This document shows, piece after piece, positions 46,452 through 55,188 of a DNA stretch of 64,000 nt (position 1 is its first letter; each line of letters begins with the position of its first letter). The position numbers and the translations under genes were made by a program. Source of the stretch: an uncultured Acidimicrobiaceae bacterium (GTDB lineage Bacteria > Actinomycetota > Acidimicrobiia > Acidimicrobiales > RAAP-2); contig CAIQOJ010000105.1 in NCBI GenBank assembly GCA_903873395.1, forward strand, positions 1-64,000. The letters are read 5' to 3'. The notes under the pieces are model-generated. The model did not search any database. It saw nothing but the letters and a program-made list of their open reading frames with translations, and was not told where the DNA came from.

Positions 46452-47165
46452 ATGAGTACGGTGCCGCTGCCCTCGGCCGATGCCCATGCGGGCCGGCCGG
46501 TGTCAGCGGTCATCTTCGACCTCGATGGTCTCCTGATCGACTCTGAGCCGTTCTGGCGAAGAGCCGAGATCGAGGTCTTCGGATCCGTGGGCCTCCACCT
46601 GACCGAGGTCGAGGTACGCCAGACCATGGGGCTGCGCATCGACGACGCCGTGCGCCACTGGTGGGATCGTCACCCGTGGGAGGGCCCATCTCGCCAGGAC
46701 ATCGAGCGGGCGTGCACGGCCAGGGTGGCCGAGTTGATCATCGCCGAGGGTGTGCCCATGCCTGGGGCCCTCGAGGTGGTGGCGCTCTTCCGTGGCCTGG
46801 GCCTCCCGATGGCCGTGTGCTCCGGGTCCTACGCCGTGGTTATCGAAGCGGCACTGGCCACCTTGGGGATCGCCGAGGACATGACCGTGTGGCATTCGGC
46901 TGAATGGGAAGACGTCGGTAAGCCTCACCCGTCGGTCTACCTGACGACGGCAGCGGAACTTGGAGTTGACCCGTTGGCCTGTTTGGCCTTCGAGGACTCG
47001 TTCAACGGAGCTATCGCCGCCAAGGCGTCTCGGATGCGGGTAGTTGCCATTCCCGAACCCGACGCTGTCGATTCCCCCCGATGGGGCTTCTGCGATCTTG
47101 TCCTCGACTCGCTGACCGAGTTCACCGAGGACGTACTCCGCAATCTGGAGCATCCCGTCCGCTGA
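46452..47165 (+). CDS. HAD-superfamily sugar-phosphatase-like hydrolase
   Basis: A subfamily IA HAD hydrolase of 237 residues. Motif I is VIFDLDGLLIDSEPFW (Asp nucleophile and Asp acid), motif II VCSGS, motif III KPHPSVYL, and motif IV LAFEDSFNGAIAAKASRM. The cap resembles HxpB/YniC-type 2-deoxyglucose-6-phosphate or beta-phosphoglucomutase-like proteins. The start is ATG 46452; a small CCCC/GGGG inverted repeat lies between sucD and this gene. The substrate is unknown. Confidence 0.85.
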   Translation: MSTVPLPSADAHAGRPVSAVIFDLDGLLIDSEPFWRRAEIEVFGSVGLHLTEVEVRQTMGLRIDDAVRHWWDRHPWEGPSRQDIERACTARVAELIIAEGVPMPGALEVVALFRGLGLPMAVCSGSYAVVIEAALATLGIAEDMTVWHSAEWEDVGKPHPSVYLTTAAELGVDPLACLAFEDSFNGAIAAKASRMRVVAIPEPDAVDSPRWGFCDLVLDSLTEFTEDVLRNLEHPVR

Positions 47166-47454
47166 CCGGGTTGGCTCGCTGGCCGAGTTTGGTTGCAGTT
47201 CGGTGGATTCATGCACTTCTGCTTGAGTCGAGGCGCCGGCCAGACGATGTGTTCGTCAACGAGGGGCGCCCCGGGCAGGGGGCCGTGCGATGCCCTTCCG
47301 GACCGATGGCAGGTCGGCCGGAAGGTGTCGCTCGGGCTCTTCGTGTCGGCCCGGGCCCCGGGCGGGTCGCTGGCTCCCCCGGTCGATCCGCCCGGGCTCC
47401 GGCCAGATGCCAAACACCCCTAGGTGGCCTGGCCTGGTGTGGTCGTGTCACTGG
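47166..47454. other. Noncoding GC-rich gap before purN
   Basis: About 290 bases between the HAD gene and the purN promoter. Open frames on both strands here lack ribosome sites and have no recognisable content. Short GC palindromes such as CCCGGGCCCCGGG occur near 47355, but I see no RNA gene or repeat array. Confidence 0.6.
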
Positions 47455-47460
47455 TAGCGT
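47455..47460 (+). promoter_or_regulatory. Leaderless-type -10 for purN
   Basis: TAGCGT ends six bases before the GTG at 47467, with no ribosome site between them. Confidence 0.42.
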
Positions 47461-47466
47461 GCGGCC

Positions 47467-48066
47467 GTGACTGCAGGAGCGACAGGTGAGACCCGGGTGC
47501 CGCCGGTCCGCCTCGGTGTCCTGGTCTCGGGCAGCGGCACCATCCTCGAGTCACTCCTCGCGTCTGCGCTTCCCATCATCGTCGTCGTGGCTGACCGGCC
47601 ATGTCGTGGCCTTGACGTGGCTCGGGAAGCCAGCGTCCCAGCGCTGCTGGTCGACCGAGCCTTGTTCGGAGGGTTCGGTCCAACGTTCGACAGGTCGGCC
47701 TACTCCGCGGCGGTGGCGGACACCCTGATGGGCGCCGGGGTCGACGTGGTGGTCATGGCCGGTTTCGGGACCGTGCTCGACCAGCCCGTCCACGAGGCCT
47801 ATCCGGACCGGATCCTGAACACGCATCCTGCCCTGTTGCCGGCCTTCCCCGGCTGGCATGCCGTGCGAGATGCCTTGGCCGCTGGTGTGGATGAGACGGG
47901 CACCACGGTCCATGTGGCCCATCTGGAGATGGATACCGGGCCGATCCTGGCCCAGGCCCGGGTCGTCATCGAGCCGGGTGACACCGAAGCATCCCTCCAC
48001 GAACGCATCAAAGAAGTCGAGCGCACGCTCTATCCCGCCACATCCAGACCTTCATCGACACGATGA
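47467..48066 (+). CDS. purN: Phosphoribosylglycinamide formyltransferase
   Basis: PurN transfers a formyl group from 10-formyl-THF to GAR in purine synthesis. LVSGSGTILESLL is the phosphate-binding loop. The catalytic set is in RILNTHPALLPAFPG (Asn and His) and the downstream HLEMDTGPILAQ (Asp). The length is 199 residues. purH follows after 61 bases, and folD, which supplies the folate co-substrate, lies further downstream. Confidence 0.95.
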   Translation: MTAGATGETRVPPVRLGVLVSGSGTILESLLASALPIIVVVADRPCRGLDVAREASVPALLVDRALFGGFGPTFDRSAYSAAVADTLMGAGVDVVVMAGFGTVLDQPVHEAYPDRILNTHPALLPAFPGWHAVRDALAAGVDETGTTVHVAHLEMDTGPILAQARVVIEPGDTEASLHERIKEVERTLYPATSRPSSTR

Positions 48067-48127
48067 CCACAGCACGTGGTGAAGGAACTGGTGGCATCGA
48101 TCCCACGCTGACCAAGGAGGTCACCCC

Positions 48128-49705
48128 ATGAAGGCACTGCTGTCCGTGTATGACAAGAGCGGCATCGAGGACCTGGCCCGAGGCCTGACCGATCTGGGCT
48201 GGGAGCTCGTCTCGTCGGGCGGAACATCGGCGGCACTGACGGCGGCAGGCATCTCGCACACCGAGGTGTCTGACCTGACCGGCGCCCCGGAGATGCTCGG
48301 CGGACGGGTGAAGACCCTCCACCCCGTCATCCATGGCGGCATCCTGGCCGATCGGTCCAAGCCCGATCACCTCGAGACCCTCGATGAGCTGGGCATCGGA
48401 CTGATCGACCTCGTGGTCTGCAACCTCTATCCCTTCACGTCTGATCCCTCCATCGAGCTCATCGATGTCGGCGGGCCGACGATGGTCCGGGCTGCCGCCA
48501 AGAACCACGATCACGTGGCCATCGTGGTCGATCCCGACGACTACACCCCGGTGCTCGAGGAACTCCGAACGTCGGGAACGGTCTCGTTGGAGACGCGTCG
48601 CCGACTCGCCCGAGCGGCTTTCGCCCATACGGCGGGCTATGACGCCGCCATCGTTGCCTGGCTTGACGAGCGCGAACAGTCCGACCGATCCACCCAAGCC
48701 GAGCACAGTGACGTCCTCGACGAGGCCGTGTTGCTCCCGCCGACGATCCACCTGACCTTGGAGCGGGCCGAGACGCTTCGCTACGGCGAGAACCCCCATC
48801 AACATGGAGCTCGCTATCGAGTGGTGGGGACCCGATCGTGGTGGGACGACATGGTGCAATACGGCGGCAAGGAGTTGTCGTATCTCAACGTGTTCGACGC
48901 CGATGCGGCTTGGCGCTTGGTGCACGAGCTGGCCGAGGGCCCCGAAGGCAGCCCGTCCGGACTGGCCGCGGTAGCCATCATCAAGCACGCCAACCCGTGC
49001 GGGGCTGCTGTTCATGCCGATCTGGTGAGCGCCTATGAGTTGGCCCTCGAAGCCGATCCCCAGTCAGCCTTCGGAGGCATCGTGGCCATCGGTGGCCCGG
49101 TGACCACCGAGGTGGCGGCCGCCATTGCCGCAGGACCCCAGGCGGACGTGATCATCGCCCCCTCCTACGACGATGAGGCGCGGGCGGCCTTGTCGGCGAA
49201 GCGCAAGGCCACCCGGCTGCTGGCAGCGCCGGCGCCCGAAGCCTTCGTCCGTCAATATCGGTTCCTCGGAGCCAGCGCACTCGTCCAAGATCCCGACCGC
49301 TTTGTTGTCCAACCGGGCCAGTGGGAGGTGGTCACGTCTCGCGTGCCCACCGAGGCTGAGTGGGCCGATCTGGCGTTGGCTTGGAAGGTCTGTGCTCGAA
49401 CGACGTCCAACGCCATCGCCATCGTGGCTGGCGGCCAGGCCGTCGGCGTGGGGGCCGGCCAGCAATCACGGGTCGTGGCGGCCGAGATCGCCGTGAGCAA
49501 AGCCGGAGAGCGGGCCCGAGGGGGAGCGGCTGCCTCTGACGCCTTCTTCCCCTTTCCTGATGGAATGCAGGTCCTGGCCGCAGCCGGTGTAGCCGCCATC
49601 GTCCAGCCCGGGGGATCCATCCGGGACGACGAGGTGATTGCCGCAGCCAACGAGGCCGGGATCGCTATGGTCATGGCCGGAGGCGAGCGTCACTTCCGGC
49701 ACTGA
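48128..49705 (+). CDS. purH: Bifunctional AICAR transformylase/IMP cyclohydrolase
   Basis: PurH performs the last two steps to IMP. The N-terminal cyclohydrolase has LLSVYDKSGIEDLARGL, SSGGTSAAL and GRVKTLHPVIHGGILAD. The C-terminal transformylase has the IKHANPCGAA motif and ends AANEAGIAMVMAGGERHFRH, as usual. An excellent AAGGAGG site precedes the ATG. The length of 525 is normal. Confidence 0.98.
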   Translation: MKALLSVYDKSGIEDLARGLTDLGWELVSSGGTSAALTAAGISHTEVSDLTGAPEMLGGRVKTLHPVIHGGILADRSKPDHLETLDELGIGLIDLVVCNLYPFTSDPSIELIDVGGPTMVRAAAKNHDHVAIVVDPDDYTPVLEELRTSGTVSLETRRRLARAAFAHTAGYDAAIVAWLDEREQSDRSTQAEHSDVLDEAVLLPPTIHLTLERAETLRYGENPHQHGARYRVVGTRSWWDDMVQYGGKELSYLNVFDADAAWRLVHELAEGPEGSPSGLAAVAIIKHANPCGAAVHADLVSAYELALEADPQSAFGGIVAIGGPVTTEVAAAIAAGPQADVIIAPSYDDEARAALSAKRKATRLLAAPAPEAFVRQYRFLGASALVQDPDRFVVQPGQWEVVTSRVPTEAEWADLALAWKVCARTTSNAIAIVAGGQAVGVGAGQQSRVVAAEIAVSKAGERARGGAAASDAFFPFPDGMQVLAAAGVAAIVQPGGSIRDDEVIAAANEAGIAMVMAGGERHFRH

Positions 49706-49845
49706 GCCACGAACGCACCACCTGCAGGAGACGTCGGCACCGGCGTCACCACCGTATGCCTCGGCCGTGGCGCCGGGACGAGAGACGATGGGTCCAGAGC
49801 GTGACCCTGACGATGAGGATGCGGCACCACGATGAAGACTTCACG

Positions 49846-50700
49846 ATGACGGCGACACTGCTCGATGGCGAGCTCTTGGCGGCCAGGATCAAGGGCGAAG
49901 TCACGGATCGCGTGGCTCGACTTCGTGGTGCCGGCATCACCGTCGGCCTCGGCACCATCTTGGTGGGTGACGATGGACCGAGCGCCCGTTACGTGGACAT
50001 GAAGATCGCCGACTGTGCTGAGGTCGGGATCACCTCCATGCACGAGCACCTGCCTGCCGACACGACCCAAGACGAGCTCGATGCCGTTGTCGCCCGGTTG
50101 AATGCCGATCCCGCCGTGCACTCGATCCTGGTCCAGTTGCCCCTGCCGACAGGTCTCGATGAGGAGCGGACCCTGCTGTCCGTCGACCCGGACAAGGATG
50201 TTGATGGCCTGCATCCGGTCAATCTCGGCCGTCTGGTGATGGGAGCCCCTGGCCCTCTGCCGTGCACCCCAGCCGGGATCGTGGACCTGCTCCATGCCAA
50301 CGATGTCCCGGTGGAAGGCAAGCACGTCGTGGTCATCGGACGAGGCCTGACCATCGGTCGTCCCTTGGCGCTGCTACTGGCCATGAAGCGCAAGGGGTGC
50401 AACGCTGCCGTCACCGTGGTGCACACCGGTGTGGACGACATGGCGGCTCTGGTGCGCCAGGGCGACGTCGTCGTGGCCGCCGCTGGCCGAGCGGGCCTGG
50501 TGACGGCAGACATGATCAAGCCGGGCGCCGCAGTGGTCGGGGCCGGCACCTCGTGGGAAGGAAAGAAGCTCTTGTCTGATGTTGACGAAGGTGTTGGCGA
50601 GGTGGCGGGTTGGATCACCCCTCGGATCGGTGGGGTCGGTCCGATGACCCGGGCCATGCTGTTGAGGAATGCCGTGCGAGCAGCGGAGCGTGCATCATGA
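49846..50700 (+). CDS. folD: Methylene-THF dehydrogenase/cyclohydrolase FolD
   Basis: FolD interconverts 5,10-methylene-THF, methenyl-THF and 10-formyl-THF, supplying PurN and PurH. SARYVDMKIADCAEVGI holds the active-site Tyr and Lys. LVQLPLP, DKDVDGLHPVNLG and the NADP site VIGRGLTIGRPLALLL follow. The length is 284 residues from ATG 49846; an in-frame upstream ATG at 49756 adds an unlike, Arg-rich lead. ATGA coupling with the cupin gene. Confidence 0.96.
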   Translation: MTATLLDGELLAARIKGEVTDRVARLRGAGITVGLGTILVGDDGPSARYVDMKIADCAEVGITSMHEHLPADTTQDELDAVVARLNADPAVHSILVQLPLPTGLDEERTLLSVDPDKDVDGLHPVNLGRLVMGAPGPLPCTPAGIVDLLHANDVPVEGKHVVVIGRGLTIGRPLALLLAMKRKGCNAAVTVVHTGVDDMAALVRQGDVVVAAAGRAGLVTADMIKPGAAVVGAGTSWEGKKLLSDVDEGVGEVAGWITPRIGGVGPMTRAMLLRNAVRAAERAS

Positions 50701-51065
50701 GTGACGACGTGACGTACCAACGCGAGATGGACGAGCGGCCGTGGGGTCGCTACACCGTCCTCGACGATGGGCCCACCTTCAAGGTGAAGCGCATCGAAGT
50801 TCTTCCCGGGAAGCGCCTCAGCTACCAGCGTCACGCCCGTCGTGCCGAGCACTGGTTCATCGTCGAGGGCACCGCTGTCATCACCCTCCAAGGCGAGCGC
50901 ATCGAGGTCGCGGCGGGACACGCCGTCGACATCCCCCTCGGTGCAGATCACCGGATCGAGAATGCGTCGGACGAGATGGTGGTCTTCGTCGAGGTCCAAC
51001 ACGGCGACTACTTCGGCGAGGACGACATTGTCCGCCTCGATGACGACTACGGGAGAGTTGAGTGA
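50697..51065 (+). CDS. Stand-alone mannose-6-phosphate isomerase type cupin
   Basis: A 122-residue single cupin matching the C-terminal domain of type II phosphomannose isomerase/GDP-mannose pyrophosphorylase. The features are RPWGRYTVLDDGPTFKVKRIEVLPGKRLSYQRHARRAEHWFIVEG-like core, with a metal site around the HAR..EHW residues and ADHRIEN. The N-terminal guanylyltransferase domain is absent. It may isomerise mannose-6-phosphate, or another sugar. It is coupled on both sides, to folD (ATGA) and the next gene (GTGA). Confidence 0.85.
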   Translation: MSDDVTYQREMDERPWGRYTVLDDGPTFKVKRIEVLPGKRLSYQRHARRAEHWFIVEGTAVITLQGERIEVAAGHAVDIPLGADHRIENASDEMVVFVEVQHGDYFGEDDIVRLDDDYGRVE

Positions 51066-51880
51066 ACCAGAGTTCAGATGGTGCGAGCAGCACGGTGACG
51101 ATGCGCATCGGCCTGGTCCGGCTGATGGGATTTGTGGTGGCAGCCCTGGTCTCCTTGGCCGTCCTGGTCGGCGGCGTGCGTCCGGCCGGCGCGGATACCA
51201 CGACCACCACGGAGATGGTCACCACCACGACCACTCCGATTGTCACCACCACGGTGCCCGCATCCACCACCACCACGGTTGCCCCGACGACGACCACAGT
51301 TCCAGCCACCACGTCGACGTCCCGCGTCACCACGACGACCAGGGACTTGGCTACGACGACCACAACCATGGCACCGGTGACCCCAACGTCGTCCTCGTTC
51401 CCCTGGGGTCTGGTCCTGTTGATCGTGGCCATCGTGGCCGCCATCGTGTTGGTCATTCTCCTTCTGCGGTCTCGCACCAAGGGGGCCGCTATCGAGACGT
51501 GGCGCAAGCGGTCGGTGCCCGCTCTGACGGACGCCCGCCTGGCCAGAGAGGCCTTGCTCTCGACTTCGGCGGTCGCCGATGATCCTGAGCTGCGTGGAGC
51601 CGTCCAGGTCCAGGTGGACCGGGCGGCCACCGCGCTCGAAGAGGCTGGCCGTTCCGCCCCTGAGCCAGGCGCAGGCGGGTCGGCGACCACAGCGGCAGGT
51701 GCGCTGCGTGGTCTGGCCTTCGCCGTTGAGGCTGATCGGCTCCTGCGCCACGGTGCCGCAGCACCGACCGGGGTGCAGTTGGCCCAGGCCGACGAGGCCC
51801 GGCGAGCACGAGATGGCGAACTGCAGGTGGCACTGGCCCGATTCGAGTCCCAGGTAGCCCCACCGACCACATCCGCCTGA
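51062..51880 (+). CDS. Thr-rich membrane protein with signal sequence
   Basis: A 272-residue protein with three parts. Residues 14-45 form a signal or first membrane segment (MRIGLVRLMGFVVAALVSLAVLVGG, ending PAGA). Residues 46-111 are low-complexity Thr with V, A, P and S. Residues about 113-135 are a membrane helix (GLVLLIVAIVAAIVLVILLL). A cytosolic domain of about 135 residues, helical and Ala-rich, follows. The Thr-rich part is probably outside the cell and could be O-mannosylated, which would suit the upstream cupin. No family is recognised. Confidence 0.75.
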   Translation: MNQSSDGASSTVTMRIGLVRLMGFVVAALVSLAVLVGGVRPAGADTTTTTEMVTTTTTPIVTTTVPASTTTTVAPTTTTVPATTSTSRVTTTTRDLATTTTTMAPVTPTSSSFPWGLVLLIVAIVAAIVLVILLLRSRTKGAAIETWRKRSVPALTDARLAREALLSTSAVADDPELRGAVQVQVDRAATALEEAGRSAPEPGAGGSATTAAGALRGLAFAVEADRLLRHGAAAPTGVQLAQADEARRARDGELQVALARFESQVAPPTTSA

Positions 51881-51942
51881 TCGATCGCCTGGTTGATCGG
51901 CGTTGCAACCGATCTGCCCTAGGCCCAGAGTCAGCCACTACC

Positions 51943-51948
51943 TAAACT
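51943..51948 (+). promoter_or_regulatory. Leaderless-type -10 for metF
   Basis: TAAACT ends nine bases before the ATG at 51958. The intervening bases GAGAGATCG could also serve as a weak ribosome site, so a very short leader is possible. Confidence 0.4.
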
Positions 51949-51957
51949 GAGAGATCG

Positions 51958-52824
51958 ATGACCCGCATCGCTGACCTCCTGGCCCATGGCCAGACCTTCT
52001 CGTTCGAGTTCTTCCCGCCGAAGAACGATGCAGAGCACGACACACTCGTGGCGACCCTGCGCGACCTCGAGCCGCTTGGACCTTCGTTCGTGTCTGTCAC
52101 TTATCGAGGTGGAGCCGAGTCCCGCAAGCGCACCGTCGATCTGGTGACGGGCATGCTGCGCGCCACCAGCTTGGTGCCCATGGCCCACCTCATCTGCGTG
52201 GCTCACACTCGGCTCGAATTGGCAGACATCTTGGTCGAGTTGCGTAAGGCCGGCGTGGAGAACCTGATGGCGCTGGGGGGCGATCCGCCGGCCGATCCCA
52301 CCGAGGGTCCCGGCGAGTTGGCCCATGCGTCCGAACTCGTGGAGCTGGCCCGGGCAATCGGTGGATTCTCCATCGGCGTGGCCGCTCAGCCTGCCGGACA
52401 TCCGCTCTCTCCGGATTTGGTGACCGATCGCGATCACCTGGCTGCCAAGCTCGCTCTGGCCGACTTTGGGGTGACCCAGTTCTTCTTCGAGGCAGCCGAC
52501 TACTCATCGCTGGTGGACGATTTGGCTCAGCGAGGAGTGACCACGCCGATGCTGCCGGGCATCATGCCGGTCACCAATCTCAGCTCCGTCCCCCGCATGG
52601 CCACCATGGGTGCTGCAGTTCCTCCCTGGATGGTCGAGCGTCTGGAAGCGGCCGACGCCCGGGGTGGTGCCGAGGCTGTGCGCCACGAGGGCGTGGCCTG
52701 TGCCACTGAACTCTGTCGCGAGCTGCTCGAGGCCGGTGTGCCCGGACTGCACTTCTACACACTGAATCGCTCCAGTGCGACCCGGGAGATCTACGCCTCC
52801 CTGGGGCTCGGCCCACCCGCCTGA
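51958..52824 (+). CDS. metF: 5,10-methylenetetrahydrofolate reductase
   Basis: MetF reduces methylene-THF to 5-methyl-THF for methionine synthesis. The TIM-barrel start FSFEFFPPKNDAEHDTL holds the catalytic Glu, and SVTYRGG, LMALGGDPPADPTEGPGEL and TQFFFEAADY are family motifs. It ends with PGLHFYTLNRSSATREIYASLGL. The length of 288 is normal. It follows the folate gene folD. Confidence 0.96.
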   Translation: MTRIADLLAHGQTFSFEFFPPKNDAEHDTLVATLRDLEPLGPSFVSVTYRGGAESRKRTVDLVTGMLRATSLVPMAHLICVAHTRLELADILVELRKAGVENLMALGGDPPADPTEGPGELAHASELVELARAIGGFSIGVAAQPAGHPLSPDLVTDRDHLAAKLALADFGVTQFFFEAADYSSLVDDLAQRGVTTPMLPGIMPVTNLSSVPRMATMGAAVPPWMVERLEAADARGGAEAVRHEGVACATELCRELLEAGVPGLHFYTLNRSSATREIYASLGLGPPA

Positions 52825-52929
52825 TCGCGGTGCTCGGGCAGGGGCTGACCCGTTCGACTCGACGATCTGCGGGGCGACAGTGCTCCGGGTCGTCATCGTC
52901 CACGAATCGATCTTGGAAGCGAGGATGCG

Positions 52930-53877
52930 ATGTCGCTCATGCTTGACCCGTCGCTGGTGGAGCCCTTCGTGGCCGGCCTGGTGGGTGGCATCGATGTCGA
53001 GACCGGACCCACCGAAGAGCAGCTTCGGGTACTCGGTGCCATCGTCAGCCACGTGTGGAACCGACCCGACATCGATCTGGGCTCAGTGGCAACTCTCGAA
53101 CCCGATCAGATGGTCCATGCAGAGATGGACCGGCACCAGCGCCGGTTGTTTTGCGAGTTGCTGATCAGCCTCGAGCTCTGTCGACACCCTCAGTCCGAGG
53201 CCCAGGTGGCGCGGGTCGAGTCCTATGCGGCGGCGCTCGGCATCGACGAGCAGGTGCTCGGTGCGGTGCGTACGTCGATCGAGGTTGGGGCAGCCGAGGC
53301 GACCGAAGATCTCGAGCGTTTCTACGGCGAAGTCCTGCCTGAGCTGAGCGAGCCTCGCCTGCGAGATGACTATCTGCGCCTGGAAGCGCCCGACCACGCA
53401 CTTGCCGAGCGGCTTGGTGCGTTGAGGGATCTTCCACCGGGAACCCTCGGGTGCGAGTATCTCGAGTTCTACCGGCGCTACGACCTTGTGCTTCCCGGGG
53501 ACGATCCCCATTTCCCCGCCCACTACGTAGGCCACGATATGAACCACGTGATCACGGGCTATCTGCCCACCGCACCCGGCGAGATAGCCCGGTCCGGGTT
53601 CTTGTTCGGGGCCAGCCAGAGTCCGTCGGTCTGGCTCCAGTTCCTCATGACGCTTGCCGTCCATGAGTCCGGCACCGTCACTCATGGCGACATCGAGGCC
53701 AAGGTGGGCACCTTGGACCGTCCTGGTGCCGCCGAACTCTTGGGTGAAGGTCTGGCCAGAGGATCCCAGTGCACGGTCGACCTGACCAAGGTCGACCACT
53801 TGGCCATCGCTCATCTCCCCGTCGACGAGGTGCGACAGATGTTCAACGTTGTTCCACTGGTTGGAGCAGCGGGCTAG
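52930..53877 (+). CDS. Coq4-like protein
   Basis: A 315-residue protein. Residues about 195-260 contain HDMNH (202-206) and Glu218, exactly the HDxxHx11E motif of Coq4, the ubiquinone-pathway protein. The N-terminal half is helical and has a tellurite-resistance/TerB-like look (EEQLRVLGAIVSHVW, ELCRHPQSEAQVARVE), which is uncertain. In a menaquinone-using actinobacterium its role is unclear. A GAGG site lies just before the ATG. A strong palindrome follows the stop. Confidence 0.75.
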   Translation: MSLMLDPSLVEPFVAGLVGGIDVETGPTEEQLRVLGAIVSHVWNRPDIDLGSVATLEPDQMVHAEMDRHQRRLFCELLISLELCRHPQSEAQVARVESYAAALGIDEQVLGAVRTSIEVGAAEATEDLERFYGEVLPELSEPRLRDDYLRLEAPDHALAERLGALRDLPPGTLGCEYLEFYRRYDLVLPGDDPHFPAHYVGHDMNHVITGYLPTAPGEIARSGFLFGASQSPSVWLQFLMTLAVHESGTVTHGDIEAKVGTLDRPGAAELLGEGLARGSQCTVDLTKVDHLAIAHLPVDEVRQMFNVVPLVGAAG

Positions 53878-53888
53878 AGACCTGCTCT

Positions 53889-53910
53889 CCCGGCACGGTG
53901 CCGTGCCGGG
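53889..53910 (+). terminator. Hairpin after the Coq4-like gene
   Basis: CCCGGCACGG (53889-53898) and CCGTGCCGGG (53901-53910) form a near-perfect palindrome that can fold as a nine-pair stem with a GTGC loop, 11 bases after the stop. There is no T-run. Confidence 0.6.
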
Positions 53911-53943
53911 GTGGCCCCTGGCGATGCATGACCTGACCAATCG

Positions 53944-54105
53944 TTGCGCCTGGCCGCCTCGTGGATCGACCACGTCCGCCTCGAGTCACCTGATGACCTC
54001 TCGGCCGCAGCGTGGGGTGAGTGGCCCCAGGAACTGACCCACCAGGCTCGGTGGGAAGCAGGGTCCGCTGGTCTCGGTTCGACCGGCCAGAAGGGGGCAC
54101 GGTAG
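53944..54105 (+). pseudogene. Possible small gene or gene remnant before mdh
   Basis: In the 237-base gap, a frame from TTG 53944 to TAG 54103 encodes 53 residues with strongly GC-ending codons and a protein-like mix (AASWIDHVRLESPDD, then AAAWGEWPQELTHQARWEAG). The frame just upstream, offset by one, reads similarly (LLSRHGAVPGWPLAMHDLTN). Together they could be a short gene broken by a frameshift. I recognise no family, and the stop overlaps the mdh -10. Confidence 0.25.
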
Positions 54106-54108
54106 CCT
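54103..54108 (+). promoter_or_regulatory. Leaderless-type -10 for mdh
   Basis: TAGCCT ends six bases before the ATG at 54115. TTCGAC at 54078-54083 is a weak -35, 19 bases upstream. Confidence 0.42.
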
Positions 54109-54114
54109 GCCCTT

Positions 54115-55107
54115 ATGGCAGCCAAGAATCCCATCCACGTCACCGTCACGGGCGCCGCCGGCCAGATCGGCTACGCCCTGCTCTTCCGCATCGCCTCGGG
54201 CGCCCTCTTCGGGCCGGACCAGCCGGTTGTCCTGCGCCTTCTCGAGATCGAGCCTGGCATGAAGGCCCTCGAAGGCGTGGTCATGGAACTTGATGACTGT
54301 GCGTTCCCCCTGCTGGCTGACATCGAGACCACCACCGACCTGAATGTGGCGTTCAACGGAACGTCCTGGGCACTGTTGGTCGGCTCGATCCCGCGCAAGG
54401 CGGGCATGGAGCGGGGCGACCTGCTGACGGTCAACGGAGGCATCTTCGGCCCCCAAGGCCAGGCCATCGCCAACAACGCGGCATCGAATGTGCGCGTGCT
54501 GGTCGTGGGCAACCCCTGCAACACCAACTGCCTGATTGCCCGGTCCAACGCCCCAGAGATCCCGGCGGATCGCTGGTTCGCCATGACCCGGCTCGACGAG
54601 AACCGGGCCAAGTCACAGTTGGCTCAGAAGGCTGGCGTGCCCGTGGCGTCGGTCACCAACCTGGCCATCTGGGGCAACCACTCGGCCACACAGTTCCCCG
54701 ACTCCACCAATGCCCGCATCGACGGCCGGCCCGCCACCGAGGTCATCACCGACACCGAGTGGCTCCAGGGTGACTTCCTCACCACCGTCCAGAAGCGCGG
54801 GGCAGCCATCATCGAAGCCAGGGGCCTGTCGTCGGCAGCCTCGGCTGCCAATGCCGCCATCGATTCGGTGGCTGCCGTCCACCACGGCACTGCGCCGGGC
54901 GACTGGACGTCGCTGGCTGTCGTCTCGCATGGCGAGTACGGGGTGCCCGAAGGTCTGCAGTTCGGCTTCCCGGTGGCCACCGACGGCAAGGGCGGCTGGA
55001 CCGTGGTCGAGGGCCTCACGCACGACGAGTTCGCCACCGAGCGGATCCGCATCACCACCGAAGAGTTGGTGGGCGAGCGGGACGACGTAGCCGACCTCCT
55101 GCCCTGA
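54115..55107 (+). CDS. mdh: Malate dehydrogenase
   Basis: An NAD-dependent malate dehydrogenase of 330 residues, the cytosolic-type class found in actinobacteria. The NAD loop is [19 protein letters not shown] (10-28). The substrate-binding Arg are in [14 protein letters not shown] and the following MTRLDENRA, and the catalytic His is in [11 protein letters not shown]. It supplies oxaloacetate to the TCA cycle with the sucCD and sdh genes found in this window. Confidence 0.97.
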   Translation: MAAKNPIHVTVTGAAGQIGYALLFRIASGALFGPDQPVVLRLLEIEPGMKALEGVVMELDDCAFPLLADIETTTDLNVAFNGTSWALLVGSIPRKAGMERGDLLTVNGGIFGPQGQAIANNAASNVRVLVVGNPCNTNCLIARSNAPEIPADRWFAMTRLDENRAKSQLAQKAGVPVASVTNLAIWGNHSATQFPDSTNARIDGRPATEVITDTEWLQGDFLTTVQKRGAAIIEARGLSSAASAANAAIDSVAAVHHGTAPGDWTSLAVVSHGEYGVPEGLQFGFPVATDGKGGWTVVEGLTHDEFATERIRITTEELVGERDDVADLLP

Positions 55108-55176
55108 TCTTCTAGGTCCGGTGGTTCTTACGACGCCGCTTGCCGGAGTCGGCCTCGATGATCGATGGGCGCCCCC

Positions 55177-55182
55177 TAAGGT
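55177..55182 (+). promoter_or_regulatory. Leaderless-type -10 for the SRPBCC gene
   Basis: TAAGGT ends six bases before the ATG at 55189. The GAGGG in between is too close to act as a ribosome site. Confidence 0.42.
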
Positions 55183-55188
55183 GAGGGT

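Noticed and set aside
47081..47451. Frames on both strands in the purN upstream gap
   Set aside because: Composition is shadow-like (Arg, Pro, Gly), with no ribosome sites and no family features.
51206..51370. The ACC/ACG-rich stretch as a simple DNA repeat or CRISPR-like array
   Set aside because: It is the Thr-rich coding segment of the membrane protein, has no fixed unit length and no spacers.
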